Assembly (NCBI RefSeq): GCF_900129325.1
Contig: NZ_FQUP01000001.1
Span: 620,001-684,000 of the forward strand
Direction: 5' to 3'
From: Kaistia soli DSM 19436
Lineage (GTDB): Bacteria > Pseudomonadota > Alphaproteobacteria > Rhizobiales > Kaistiaceae
Length of the DNA: 64,000 nucleotides
The first letter of the stretch is position 1. The number at the start of each line of letters is the position of its first letter. Made by a program: the position numbers and the translations under genes. The notes beneath the pieces are model-generated. The model had not been told where the DNA came from, did not search any database, and was given only the letters and a program-made list of their open reading frames with translations. Positions 1-8,662 of this stretch are shown piece by piece.

Positions 1-407
1 TCGAGCCGCGCCGCGACCATCAACGGCCCCGGCGGCTCGAACGCAGCGCCGAACGGCGTCTCCGCGGGCAATGCGCCGGTCCCGCCCCGCACGTCCCAGC
101 TATAGGTCGTAAACTCCGCATGACTTTCCCAGCGAAGCGAGCCGCCGGCGAGCGCTACGACATGATGACGCGCCTCAGGCCCCGGCTGCGCCTCTCCAAT
201 TCTGAGGCAGAGGGCCGCGAGATTGCGGCGCGCCGCGTCCGACTGGGCCGTATCTGTCATGAAGGCGTAGTGGAGAACGAGGCGCGGTGCCTCGATCATG
301 TGGAACGGCCGCGCATGCACTTCGTGCAGCGCGGCATTCCGCAATGGATGATCGGCAAACCGTCTTGGGCCTTCGCGCATCAGCATCCCCCCGGATTGCG
401 CCACCAT
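1..407 (-). CDS. DUF3422 family protein, 3' part cut by the window edge
   Basis: The reverse strand reads from an ATG at 407 (in-frame alternatives at 386 and 380) to the window edge without a stop. The N-terminus contains HPLRNAALHEVHARP. This is close to the conserved opening of DUF3422 proteins, which are inner-membrane proteins of roughly 430 residues with two C-terminal membrane segments and unknown function. Only about 135 residues are visible, so the membrane part is missing. The gene lies 48 bp downstream of the lyase gene on the same strand and may share its transcript. The family call rests on this one motif block. Confidence 0.7.
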   Translation of the reverse strand, partial: MVAQSGGMLMREGPRRFADHPLRNAALHEVHARPFHMIEAPRLVLHYAFMTDTAQSDAARRNLAALCLRIGEAQPGPEARHHVVALAGGSLRWESHAEFTTYSWDVRGGTGALPAETPFGAAFEPPGPLMVAARL

Positions 408-455
408 AGCCTCGCATCCATCCGAAGGCGGCCGCGACACGCTGGCGCGCCCACG

Positions 456-1961
456 TCAGACGCGCGCGATCTCCTCGACCCGGCGCCTGAGCATATCCGA
501 TGCGTCGGTCCGGCGCTGCGCAGCCTCGCGCGCCCGCCGATCGAACTCCCCCAGCGCCAATCGATACCCGGCGAGCGCTGCGTCAAGCGCCGCTGGCGCG
601 GGACCGCCGAAGCGGTCGCGAACGGCTATAAACGCTTCCGGCGACACCATGTCCGCGAAGGCCATCTGGTCGGCGGCCGGGCGTCGGCCGACATGACGCT
701 CGAACGCCGCGACAAAAGTGGGATAGCCATCTTGTCGCAAGGTTCCGGATGCCGCGACGACGGCCCGCGCAACGTCGGCTGCAATCTCATGCGCAAGCCG
801 AAACGGCAGCCCTTCCTCGCGCACGAGGCGATCGGCGAGTTCGGTGATCGTGGCGCAGGAACGATCGAGATTGACGGCGACCCTTTCGGAATCGATGCGC
901 GCCGCTTCAATGGTGGCCGTCAGAAGCGCGAGGACGCGCAGGCCGACATCAAAAGCCTGATAGCCCATCTCGTGGGTCTCGGCCTCGCTGTCGGTCATGT
1001 CGGTGAAGGGCGTGTTGTGAAGGAGATCGACCACAGCGCGGGCGCGCCCGACGGTCTGGCCGGACAGATGCCGCAAGTGCTCGAACGGCACCGGATTGCG
1101 CTTCTGCGGCATGATCGAGGAAATCTGCACGAAGGCATTCGGCAGATAGAGTTGGCCGACCTCGAAGCTCGACCAGAACAGGAAATCCTGAACCGGCCGG
1201 CCAAGATGCAGGAACAGCAGGGCCAGCGCGTCATAGGTGGCGGTCAGATAGTCCACGGCGGCGATGCAGGAATAGGAATTCTGCAGCGGCGCAGCGAAGC
1301 CCAGCAGTTCCGCGACGCGGTGGCGATCGGTCTGGAACCCGGTTGTGGTGATCGCAGCCGCGCCGAGCGGGCAGAGATCGACGATCGAACGGGCCGCCTC
1401 GATCCTCTGGATGTCGCGGATCAGCACCTCGATCATCGCCGCGATATAGTGGCCATAGGTCGTCGGCTGGGCCGGCTGGCCATGGGTATAGGCGACGATC
1501 AGCGTATCCCGGTCCCGCGTCGCGGCCTCAATCAGTGCGCCGAGCAATCCGCGCAAGGCCGCCAATAATCCGTCGATGCGGGGAAGCAGGCCGAGCTTCA
1601 GGAAGGTATGATCGATATCGTTGCGCGAACGCGCCGTATGCAGACGGCCGCCGATATCGGCGCCGACGCGTCGTTTCAGCTCCTTCTCCATGTGGAAGAA
1701 GTAGTCCTCCACATCGCCACCATAGACGAGCGTGGCAGGGTCGATCTCCCGTTCCATCGCACCGAGTGCGCGCGCGAGTGCCCCGCCCTGCGCCGGGTCC
1801 AGGATGCCCGTCTCGACCAGCATCACCAGATGAGCGAAATCGATGCGGCGCAACGCCTCGGCATGGTGGTGTCGTGCGCCGTCGAAGAGCGGCTTCAGTA
1901 CCGTCTCTCGAAAGACCGGATCAGGAAACTGTGACCTGTCGCCGGATTGAAGCGTGCCCAT
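456..1961 (-). CDS. Argininosuccinate lyase family protein (fumarase/aspartase superfamily)
   Basis: 501 residues. It carries the superfamily signature SSIMPQKRNP near residue 285, whose flexible loop holds the catalytic serine. It also has the argininosuccinate-lyase-type block TARSRND near residue 110, which in ArgH reads TGRSRND. Such enzymes cleave a C-N bond by beta-elimination and release fumarate or a related acid. The protein is longer than housekeeping ArgH (about 460 residues), the T-A-R-S-R-N-D block departs from consensus, and no arginine genes are nearby. It may therefore be a paralogue acting on another succinyl-type substrate. The start at 1961 gives a normal N-terminus. The family is secure; the substrate is not. 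Confidence 0.8.
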   Translation of the reverse strand: MGTLQSGDRSQFPDPVFRETVLKPLFDGARHHHAEALRRIDFAHLVMLVETGILDPAQGGALARALGAMEREIDPATLVYGGDVEDYFFHMEKELKRRVGADIGGRLHTARSRNDIDHTFLKLGLLPRIDGLLAALRGLLGALIEAATRDRDTLIVAYTHGQPAQPTTYGHYIAAMIEVLIRDIQRIEAARSIVDLCPLGAAAITTTGFQTDRHRVAELLGFAAPLQNSYSCIAAVDYLTATYDALALLFLHLGRPVQDFLFWSSFEVGQLYLPNAFVQISSIMPQKRNPVPFEHLRHLSGQTVGRARAVVDLLHNTPFTDMTDSEAETHEMGYQAFDVGLRVLALLTATIEAARIDSERVAVNLDRSCATITELADRLVREEGLPFRLAHEIAADVARAVVAASGTLRQDGYPTFVAAFERHVGRRPAADQMAFADMVSPEAFIAVRDRFGGPAPAALDAALAGYRLALGEFDRRAREAAQRRTDASDMLRRRVEEIARV

Positions 1962-2025
1962 GACCGATCGTTCCGTCCCAAGGCCTAACCTTTCGGACGA
2001 GCCTAGGGACGAACCGGGCAGCCGC

Positions 2026-3180
2026 CTAGCCCCGATCGATCACTGTGCCGTCGATCTCGGCGATGGTGCGACGCCCGGTGAGCGCCATCGAGACGTCCAG
2101 CTCGCGGCCGATGATGTCGATCGCCTTGGCGACGCCAGCCTCGCCACCCGCACCGAGGCCATAAAGGAAGGCGCGGCCGATCATGCAGCTCTTCGCGCCG
2201 AGCGCGAGGGCCCGCAGCACGTCCTGACCTGAGCGGACTCCGCTGTCGAACATCACCTCGGTCTCGCTGCCCACCGCCTCGACGATGCGCGGCAATGTCG
2301 AGATGGCCGAGGGTGCGCCGTCGAGCTGGCGGCCGCCATGATTGGACACCACGATGCCATCCGCGCCGGTGGCGGCAGCGGCGCGCGCGTCATCGACGTC
2401 GAGCACGCCCTTGATGATCAGCTTGCCGGGCCAGATCGACCGGATCCAGGCCACGTCATTCCAGTTCAGCGCCGGATCGAACTGGCCGGCGATCCACTGG
2501 CCGAGCGACTTGACGCCCGTCATGCCCTTCACGAAGCCCTCGAGATTGCCGAAGGTCTTGCGCTTGCCGCGCAGGACCTTGAGCGCCCAGTCCGGCTTGG
2601 TGGCGATATCGATGACATTGGCCAGCGTGACGCGCGGCGGCACGGTCATGCCGTTCTTGATGTCTCGATGGCGCTGGCCCTGCACCTGCAGGTCGACCGT
2701 CAGCACGAGCGCGCTGCACTTGGCGGCGATCGCACGATCGACCAGCGACTTGGCGAAGCCGCGATCCTTCATGACATAGAGCTGGAACCAGAACGGCTTC
2801 GTGGTTCCGGCAGCGACATCCTCGATCGAGCAGATCGACATGGTGGAGAGGCAGAAAGGAATGCCAACTCGCTCGGCCGCGCGCGCGGCGAGGATCTCGC
2901 CATCGGCATGCTGCATGCCGGTCAAGCCAGTCGGCGCGAGCGCAAAGGGGAACGTCGCCTTCTCGCCGAGGATCGTCGTCTCAGTCGAGCGATTGGAGAC
3001 GTCGACCATCACGCGCTGGCGCAGCCTCAAAGCCTTCAGGTCGGCGCGGTTGGCGTTCAGCGTCTCCTCGGCATAGGAGCCGTGGTCGCAATATTCGAAG
3101 AAGGCCTTGGGAACACGCCGCTTCGCCATCAGCCGGAGATCGTCGATCGAGGTTGCGGTCGCGATTGACATGGATGCCAT
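2026..3180 (-). CDS. lldD: FMN-dependent L-lactate dehydrogenase (alpha-hydroxy-acid oxidase family)
   Basis: 384 residues covering a full FMN-dependent alpha-hydroxy-acid dehydrogenase barrel. The active-site signature SNHGGRQLD is present, with the catalytic base at about His281. The FMN-binding blocks near residue 85 (APTGLTGMQHADGE) and near the C-terminus (GAKSCMIGRAFLYGLGAGGE) are also seen. The family oxidises L-lactate to pyruvate at the membrane and passes electrons to the quinone pool. A GntR/FCD regulator is transcribed divergently 90-odd bp away, the usual arrangement for lactate-controlled lldD. AGGTGG lies directly before the ATG at 3180 and nine bases before a second ATG at 3171, so translation may start at 3171. 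Closely related 2-hydroxyacid oxidases are the main alternative. Confidence 0.85.
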   Translation of the reverse strand: MASMSIATATSIDDLRLMAKRRVPKAFFEYCDHGSYAEETLNANRADLKALRLRQRVMVDVSNRSTETTILGEKATFPFALAPTGLTGMQHADGEILAARAAERVGIPFCLSTMSICSIEDVAAGTTKPFWFQLYVMKDRGFAKSLVDRAIAAKCSALVLTVDLQVQGQRHRDIKNGMTVPPRVTLANVIDIATKPDWALKVLRGKRKTFGNLEGFVKGMTGVKSLGQWIAGQFDPALNWNDVAWIRSIWPGKLIIKGVLDVDDARAAAATGADGIVVSNHGGRQLDGAPSAISTLPRIVEAVGSETEVMFDSGVRSGQDVLRALALGAKSCMIGRAFLYGLGAGGEAGVAKAIDIIGRELDVSMALTGRRTIAEIDGTVIDRG

Positions 3181-3224
3181 CCACCTGTCGAGAAACCGCC
3201 GCTTCAGCCAGCGCGGCGGACAAC

Positions 3225-3243
3225 TGGATCATTTAATTGACCA
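3225..3243. promoter_or_regulatory. Possible FadR/LldR-type operator between lldD and its regulator
   Basis: TGG-A-TCA and TTGACCA flank an AT-rich core in the divergent spacer. The half-sites resemble the TGGTC/GACCA dyads bound by FCD-domain GntR regulators, but one arm has an extra base, so symmetry is imperfect. Its position fits control of both genes. This is inference. Confidence 0.3.
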
Positions 3244-3272
3244 CTCTGTCCGATGCTCATAATCTGATCTTC

Positions 3273-4118
3273 ATGCCGTTTCAACCCATCAAATCCCGTC
3301 CGACCGCCGATGAGGTCAGCCGGCAGATCGAGCTGCTCATCCTGGAAGGCGTGCTGCATCCGGGCGACCGCCTGCCGGGCGAGCGTGATCTCGCGGCGCG
3401 GCTAGATGTCTCGCGTCCGGTACTGCGCGAGGCGCTGAAGGGGCTCGAGGCTCGCGGGCTCATCGAGAGCCGGCACGGCGGCGGCACCTATGTCGCGTCG
3501 ATCGAGGGAACGTTGTTCGCGAGTCCCGTGATCGACCTCATCGCGGGCTCCCGCAAGGCCGGCGCGGACTACCTCGAATTTCGCCGTGAGGTCGAGGCGA
3601 CGGCGGCGGCGATGGCAGCGGCGCGCGCGACCGAATCAGATCGTACGATCCTTGCTCGCATCTTCTCCGCTATGGAGGCGGCGCATGGCGAAGCCGATTT
3701 CAGGCGCGAAGCCGCGCTCGACGTCGAGTTTCACCAGGCCATCGGTGAAGCGTCGCACAATATCGTCATGATTCACGTGCTGCGCGCCTGCTACCGCCTG
3801 CTCTCTGACGGGGTTTTCTACAGCCGCGGCCGCCTTTATGGCCATGCCGGCTCGCGCGATGCATTGCTCGCACAGCATCGAAGCTTGCTCGACGCGATCC
3901 TTTCGGGCGACAGCAAAGCCGCCCGCGACGCTGCAGAAGCGCATATCGCCTATGTCGAGGCGGCCCTGCGGGCAGATGCGGAAGCAGGCGCGCGGGCCGA
4001 AATCGGTTCGCTACGCCTGCTGCAATTCGAGGAACGAGCCGGAGCAACCCGCCCAGCCCGTCCGAAAGATCAGACGCCCGGCGACGAAGCCGGACCGTCT
4101 GATCATACTACGGACTAA
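3273..4118 (+). CDS. GntR family transcriptional regulator, FadR/FCD subfamily
   Basis: 281 residues from the ATG at 3273; an upstream in-frame TTG at 3237 is less likely. Residues 5-75 form a GntR winged helix with the typical LPGERDLAARLDVSRPVLREALKGLE recognition region (in pieces: LPGERDLA, then VSRPVLREAL). Residues 95-225 form an all-helical FCD ligand domain, seen in blocks such as RREVEATAAAMAA and DVEFHQAIGEASHN. Regulators of this group (LldR, PdhR) repress metabolic genes until an organic acid binds. The divergent position next to lldD suggests lactate or a related acid as effector. The 3' end runs into a convergent gene, and its last codons encode a strong hairpin. Confidence 0.85.
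   Translation: MPFQPIKSRPTADEVSRQIELLILEGVLHPGDRLPGERDLAARLDVSRPVLREALKGLEARGLIESRHGGGTYVASIEGTLFASPVIDLIAGSRKAGADYLEFRREVEATAAAMAAARATESDRTILARIFSAMEAAHGEADFRREAALDVEFHQAIGEASHNIVMIHVLRACYRLLSDGVFYSRGRLYGHAGSRDALLAQHRSLLDAILSGDSKAARDAAEAHIAYVEAALRADAEAGARAEIGSLRLLQFEERAGATRPARPKDQTPGDEAGPSDHTTD
4068..4104. terminator. Hairpin inside the 3' end of the GntR gene, between convergent genes
   Basis: GATCAGACG and CGTCTGATC pair perfectly around an inner CCGGC/GCCGG stem with a GACGAA loop. The structure lies within the last codons of the regulator, where this gene and the opposite-strand gene meet tail to tail. No long T-run follows on either strand, so termination is likely but unproven. Confidence 0.45.
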
Positions 4119-4492
4119 CCGCGACGCGCGCGCTCGACGTCCATGATATCGCCCGAGCGGGCGCTGATGGTAACGCGCATCGGACGGCCGCGGCGATCCG
4201 CGCCTTCCACCACCCAGACGCGGCCACGCCGATCGACTCCGAAGGTTTCAACGACGCCAGCCGAGCGGGCGATGCTGCGGGCTTCGCGCGGTCCGATGCC
4301 CTCATTGTTGTCGCTATAGCCGGGACCACGATCCCAACGGCCGGGTGGTGGCGGCGGCGGCGCCACTTCATAGGACGGCGGCGCGACGCGCACGCCGCCC
4401 CCATCGATGATGACGCTTTGGGCGCCGGCAGCGCTCGCCGCGAAAAGGCCGGCGGCAAATATGGCGGGTCCGATCAGGCTGCGGATTCTCAT
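4115..4492 (-). CDS. Small secreted PepSY-like protein, function unknown
   Basis: 125 residues. An N-terminal signal peptide of about 24 residues ends AASAAGAQ. A proline-rich linker (PPPPPPGRWDRGPG) follows, then a C-terminal segment (GVVETFGVDRRGRVWVVEGADRRG, broken here as GVVETFGVDRRG then RVWVVEGADRRG) and an IMDVERARRG tail. That segment looks like a PepSY-type beta hairpin. Similar periplasmic proteins are common in Hyphomicrobiales and have no assigned reaction. The start at 4492 is chosen because it gives the signal peptide. The stop overlaps the stop region of the convergent GntR gene. The PepSY assignment is from pattern only. Confidence 0.7.
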   Translation of the reverse strand: MRIRSLIGPAIFAAGLFAASAAGAQSVIIDGGGVRVAPPSYEVAPPPPPPGRWDRGPGYSDNNEGIGPREARSIARSAGVVETFGVDRRGRVWVVEGADRRGRPMRVTISARSGDIMDVERARRG

Positions 4493-4587
4493 GGATTTCG
4501 TCCTTGTCCTGCTGACGGCACGAAGACCGCCGATCACAGACAAGAACGCCGCTGCACGCGTTTTCGTTCCAGCGCCTGCTCTTTCCG

Positions 4588-5334
4588 TCAGACCATCCGC
4601 ATGCTCATTCCGCCGTCGACAACCAGCGTTTCCCCGGTGATGAAGGGGTTGGTCAGAAGCTCGACCGCCGCACTTGCCACATCTTCGGATGTTCCGAAGC
4701 GGTGCAGCGGAATGCGATTGTCGAGATTGTTCCGTCGCGCCTCTGGCGTCATCGCCGCGTGAAAGCGCGTCTCGATGATGCCAGGGCAGATGGTGTTGAC
4801 GCGGATGTTCTCGTGGCCATGGTCGCGGGCAAGTGCGCGGCCCATCTGCGGCAGTGCGCCTTTCACGGTCTGGTAGGCGACGGTGCCGGGGCAGCCGCGC
4901 AATCCAGCCACCGATGACACGAGCAGCATCGCGCCGCCCCGCGCGGCAAGCGCTGCATGAGCGGCGCGGAACAGATGGAATGGTGCGTGGACATGGACGC
5001 GGAACGCCTCGTCCCACGCATCGAGACTGATCGAAAGCGCCGTACCCGGCACGGCACCACCGGCCGCTGGCACCAGATAATCGATGCGGCCGAATTTCGC
5101 GAGTGCGGCTGCGACAAGGCGTTCCGCCGTGGCCGGATCGCCGGCGTCGCCTGATTCGAAAACGACCGTCGTCACTGTGCCGAGTTCGGCCAGCAGCGCG
5201 TCCACCTCGGCGTCGCGGTGCCGGCCGAACAGCACCAGATCGACGCCCCGCGCCGCCAGCGCCCGCGCGATGGCCGCGCCAATGCCGCGCGTTCCGCCTG
5301 TGATGACCGCCACCTGCCGCTCGTCAGTTGCCAT
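4588..5334 (-). CDS. SDR family NAD(P)-dependent oxidoreductase
   Basis: 248 residues from an ATG at 5334 preceded by a GGAGGAG ribosome site. The Rossmann motif TGGTRGIG is near residue 12, the structural NAG-like motif is AAGG, and the catalytic pair is YQTVK with an upstream serine in LLVSSVAG. NTICPGIIET and the C-terminal LVVDGGMSMRMV are typical of FabG-like classical SDRs. These enzymes reduce or oxidise carbonyl and hydroxyl groups with NAD(P)H. No neighbour reveals the substrate. The reading frame extends upstream to 5577 but the ribosome site decides the start. Confidence 0.85.
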   Translation of the reverse strand: MATDERQVAVITGGTRGIGAAIARALAARGVDLVLFGRHRDAEVDALLAELGTVTTVVFESGDAGDPATAERLVAAALAKFGRIDYLVPAAGGAVPGTALSISLDAWDEAFRVHVHAPFHLFRAAHAALAARGGAMLLVSSVAGLRGCPGTVAYQTVKGALPQMGRALARDHGHENIRVNTICPGIIETRFHAAMTPEARRNNLDNRIPLHRFGTSEDVASAAVELLTNPFITGETLVVDGGMSMRMV

Positions 5335-5473
5335 GGTTTTCTCCTCCTCTGGCCCGCGGCTATCGCTGCATGATTTAGGGTGACGCGTCCATGCGACGCT
5401 GCGGTAACAGCCTTCCTTGCCGAGCGCCGAGTGCGTCGCTAATGTGCCGATCCTTTTCCAAGCCGGAGACATC

Positions 5474-6844
5474 ATGGCCCGCGACGTGTCCGATTCCACG
5501 ATCGTCGAATCTCGCGACGATCTCATCGGGGCGATCGCGTCTGGCGGCAAGCCGGAAAGCCAATGGCGCATCGGCACCGAACACGAGAAATTCGGCTTCT
5601 ACACGGATGACCTCACGCCGGTTCCCTATGAAGGACCCCGCGGCATAGAGCGTATCCTCCGCCTGATGGAAGGCATGCTTGGCTGGCAGCCGATCGAGGA
5701 TCGTGGCCTCATCATCGGCTTGGTCGATCCCGTCGGTGGCGGCGCCATTTCGCTGGAACCGGGCGGGCAGTTCGAGCTTTCCGGCGCGCCGCTCGAAACT
5801 GTGCATCAGACATGCCGGGAACTGCATGCCCATCTCGCGCAGGTTCGCGAATGCGCCGAACCGCTCGGCATCGGCTTCATCGGCCTCGGCGCATCGCCGA
5901 TCTGGTCGCTGGCCGAAACGCCGGTCATGCCGAAGTCGCGCTACGAGATCATGGCCCGCTACATGCCGAAGGTCGGCACGCGCGGGCTCGACATGATGTT
6001 CCGGACATCGACCGTGCAGGTCAATCTCGACTTCGCCGACGAGGCAGACATGGTCAAGAAGATGCGTGTCTCGCTGGCCTTGCAGCCCGTTGCGACAGCG
6101 CTCTTCGCCAATTCGCCGTTCATCGACAATGCCGCCAACGGGCTGTTATCGAACCGCGCGGAGATCTGGCGCGACACCGACAACCAGCGTTCAGGCCTCA
6201 TCCCATTCGTCTTCGATGCGGGCTTCGGCTTCGAGTCCTATGTCGAATGGGCGCTTGATGTACCGATGTATTTCGTCAAGCGCGGCGACTTCTATCACGA
6301 TGTCGCCGGCCAGTCGTTCCGCGACCTGCTTGACGGCCGCCTGCCCGGACTTCCCGGCGAGCGCGCCACGCTTTCCGACTGGAACAACCATCTGACGACA
6401 CTGTTCCCCGATGTGCGGCTGAAGAAATATATCGAGATGCGCGGCGCCGATGCGGGCCCGTGGCGGACGCTGACGGCGCTGCCGGCGCTCTGGGTTGGCC
6501 TCCTCTATGACCAGATCGCTCTCGACGCCGCTTATGACCTCATCGCCGATTGGACCGCTGAAGAGCGTCAGGCTCTGCGCGACACGGTTCCCCGCCTCGG
6601 CCTCAAGACGCCGATGCGCTCGCGGACGGTGCGCGAGATCGCCGGCGAGATGGTCGAGATCGCCCGTGCCGGGCTCGCGCGTCGCGCGCGGCTGAACGGT
6701 GAAGGCGTCGACGAAAGCGTCTATCTCGCGCCACTGCAGGAAACGGTCGCCAGCGGCATGACGCCTGCGGAGCGCCTGCTTGCCGCCTATCGCGGCGATT
6801 GGCATGGCGATATTGGCGAAGTATTCAGACGGCATGCCTATTGA
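5474..6844 (+). CDS. gshA: Glutamate-cysteine ligase, plant/alphaproteobacterial type
   Basis: 456 residues from the ATG at 5474; an in-frame start at 5417 would add an unlikely leader. The opening WRIGTEHEKFGF supplies the metal-binding glutamates of the GCS2 fold. GGQFELSGAPLETVH, MPKVGTRGLDMMFRTSTVQVNLDF (as MPKVGTRGLDMM and STVQVNLDF) and the region near 370 (LTALPALWVGLLYD) match the plant-type glutamate-cysteine ligases of alphaproteobacteria. It catalyses ATP-dependent joining of glutamate and cysteine, the first step of glutathione synthesis in the cytoplasm. It stands alone; gshB is not in the window. Length matches the family. Confidence 0.88.
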   Translation: MARDVSDSTIVESRDDLIGAIASGGKPESQWRIGTEHEKFGFYTDDLTPVPYEGPRGIERILRLMEGMLGWQPIEDRGLIIGLVDPVGGGAISLEPGGQFELSGAPLETVHQTCRELHAHLAQVRECAEPLGIGFIGLGASPIWSLAETPVMPKSRYEIMARYMPKVGTRGLDMMFRTSTVQVNLDFADEADMVKKMRVSLALQPVATALFANSPFIDNAANGLLSNRAEIWRDTDNQRSGLIPFVFDAGFGFESYVEWALDVPMYFVKRGDFYHDVAGQSFRDLLDGRLPGLPGERATLSDWNNHLTTLFPDVRLKKYIEMRGADAGPWRTLTALPALWVGLLYDQIALDAAYDLIADWTAEERQALRDTVPRLGLKTPMRSRTVREIAGEMVEIARAGLARRARLNGEGVDESVYLAPLQETVASGMTPAERLLAAYRGDWHGDIGEVFRRHAY

Positions 6845-6886
6845 CGTCTGCGGGCCGGGGGCCGGCTTCGATCAGGGAGAGCCAGG

Positions 6887-7714
6887 ATGGATATCAAGGA
6901 CATCACCGTTGTCGTCGACCAGAGCGGCAGCCGGCCGGCTCTTCCCGTCGCGATCGACCTCACCAAGCGGCTCGGCGGGCATCTGACCGGGCTCAGCCTC
7001 GTTTATGATCCCGTTGTTCCCGGCTATGCGGTTGCCCCGGTTCCGGTCGATTTCATGGTCAGCGCGCGCAACGAAGCCGTTCGGGGCGCCAAGGAGGCTG
7101 ACGCGGCCTTCCTCGCAGCCGTTGAGGCGAGCGGCGTCACAGCGGAGACGCGTTCCGTCGAGGTCATCTCGGCAGGCGGGCTCGACGAGGTCGTGCACGA
7201 ACTCCGGCTCGCCGATCTCGTCGTCGTCGCCGAGGATGATCGTGACCGGCCGGAGCCTGTGCGCGAGGCGCTCATCGAAGCGATTCTCTTCCATGCCGGC
7301 GCGCCGCTGCTGATCATTCCGCGCGCCACGCCGCCGGCGAGCCTCGATCTCGGCCGGGTCATCATCGCCTGGGACGGCACGATTACCGCTGCCCGCGCCG
7401 TGCGCTCCGCGATTCCGTTCCTGTCCGCCGCGAACGCAGTCGACATCGTCATCGTTGACGACGGCAAGGACCTGCCGACGGGCCAGCGCGTGACCGGCTA
7501 TCTGGCGCGGCACGGCATTGCCGCGACGACGCACACGATTCCCAACCCGCACAAGGATGTCGCCGCTGCGCTCCGCCAGCAGGCGACTGAGACCGCTGCG
7601 GGCCTCATCGTGATGGGCGCCTATGGCCATAGCCGCCTGCTCGAATGGATCCTCGGCGGCGCGACGCGCGGCATGCTGCACAAGCAGTCGATCCCGATTC
7701 TCATGGCGCATTAA
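6887..7714 (+). CDS. Universal stress protein with two UspA domains
   Basis: 275 residues. The N-terminal half is a degenerate UspA fold. The C-terminal half (about 150-275) keeps the ATP-binding glycine motif G-A-Y-G-H-S followed by the GGATRGML loop and the family ending SIPILMAH. Tandem Usp proteins bind nucleotide and help cells survive stress, but no specific reaction is known. A GGGAG-type ribosome site precedes the ATG. The gene follows gshA by 42 bp in the same orientation and may be co-transcribed with it. Confidence 0.85.
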   Translation: MDIKDITVVVDQSGSRPALPVAIDLTKRLGGHLTGLSLVYDPVVPGYAVAPVPVDFMVSARNEAVRGAKEADAAFLAAVEASGVTAETRSVEVISAGGLDEVVHELRLADLVVVAEDDRDRPEPVREALIEAILFHAGAPLLIIPRATPPASLDLGRVIIAWDGTITAARAVRSAIPFLSAANAVDIVIVDDGKDLPTGQRVTGYLARHGIAATTHTIPNPHKDVAAALRQQATETAAGLIVMGAYGHSRLLEWILGGATRGMLHKQSIPILMAH

Positions 7715-7817
7715 GACGTCGGATTGGCAGAGAGCGGCGGCTGTCACGGCCGCCACGCCGCGGATTTGACGAAACGCCAACGCGGTCCGATCATGGCGGC
7801 TCCAAGGGGAGCAGGCG

Positions 7818-8513
7818 ATGAAGACCTTCTACGATCTGATGCGGGAAGCTCAGCAGAGCTCTTTCGGCCCGATGATGCAGAAGGAGTTCGGCCTCTCCGC
7901 TGAACAGCAGGCGCGAGCGGTCGAAGCGATGATGCCGGCCTTCTGGCTGGGCATGCGCAAGAACGCGGCCGATCCGTTCGGCGTCGCCGCCTTCTGGCAA
8001 GCGCTCGGCAGCGGTCCCTACCAGTCCTATTTCGACAATCCGTTCGCCGCGATGTCGCCAAAGGCGATGGATGACGGCAACGGGATGCTCGAGAAGCTGT
8101 TCGGCTCGCCCGAGATCGCCCGGGCCGTCTCGCTGCAGGTCGAAGCAGCCACCGGTATCACGCAGGACGTGGTGCGGCGCATGATGCCGGTCGTCGCCAA
8201 CATGATGATGGGCGGCTTGCAGCGGCAGACGGAAAAGATCGAAAACCCCTTCCTGCGCTTCATGCAGGACATGACTCAGCCGCCGAAGCCCAAGGTGGAG
8301 AAGCAGCCCGACCTGCCCTTCGTGGTGCTGATGAACAGTTTCCTTGGCAAGACCTCCGAGCCCGAGAAGGAGCCGGAACCCACGCCGGACGCCCCTGCCA
8401 GCAATGAAGAGGTGATCGATCGGCTGTTCGATGCCAATCGTCTGATGACCGACACCTATTGGAAGTCGATGGAGCATATTTTCGAGCAGTTCTCGCCGCA
8501 GAAGAAAGACTGA
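7818..8513 (+). CDS. DUF937-like helical protein
   Basis: 231 residues with a strong local ribosome site (GGGGAGCAGG). The central part, with FGSPEIARAVSLQVEAATG and VVRRMMPVVANMMMGGL, resembles the helical repeats of DUF937 (YidB-like) proteins. The C-terminal third is an acidic, proline-rich linker (EPEKEPEPTPDAP) followed by a helix. The function is unknown. The methionine-rich MMPVVANMMMGGL stretch is notable. Two phasins lie 7 kb away, but nothing links the genes directly. Confidence 0.6.
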   Translation: MKTFYDLMREAQQSSFGPMMQKEFGLSAEQQARAVEAMMPAFWLGMRKNAADPFGVAAFWQALGSGPYQSYFDNPFAAMSPKAMDDGNGMLEKLFGSPEIARAVSLQVEAATGITQDVVRRMMPVVANMMMGGLQRQTEKIENPFLRFMQDMTQPPKPKVEKQPDLPFVVLMNSFLGKTSEPEKEPEPTPDAPASNEEVIDRLFDANRLMTDTYWKSMEHIFEQFSPQKKD

Positions 8514-8516
8514 TCG

Positions 8517-8549
8517 AAAAGAAAAAGGCCCGCCGATGGACGGCGGGCC
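8517..8549 (-). terminator. Intrinsic terminator of the DUF1127 gene
   Basis: GGCCCGCCG and CGGCGGGCC form a perfect 9-bp stem with a 5-nt loop. On the minus strand it is followed directly by TTTTTCTTTT, a textbook rho-independent terminator. It lies downstream of the minus-strand DUF1127 gene and, in the stem only, beyond the plus-strand DUF937-like gene. Confidence 0.85.
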
Positions 8550-8662
8550 AAGTGCGGAACCACCCCGGGGATCGAGAGGGTTCCGGCTGCAGAGGACAGG
8601 ACGCCGGAGACCGGCGCCCGATGGGGTGGATGGGTGGCTCGCCGCAACCGGGCCGCTGGAAG

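Noticed and set aside
120-1568. Long plus-strand frame of 482 codons opposite the lyase gene
   Set aside because: Antisense shadow of a G+C-rich gene. It has no family motif and is Arg/His/Gly-rich, and the minus-strand frame carries the full lyase signatures.
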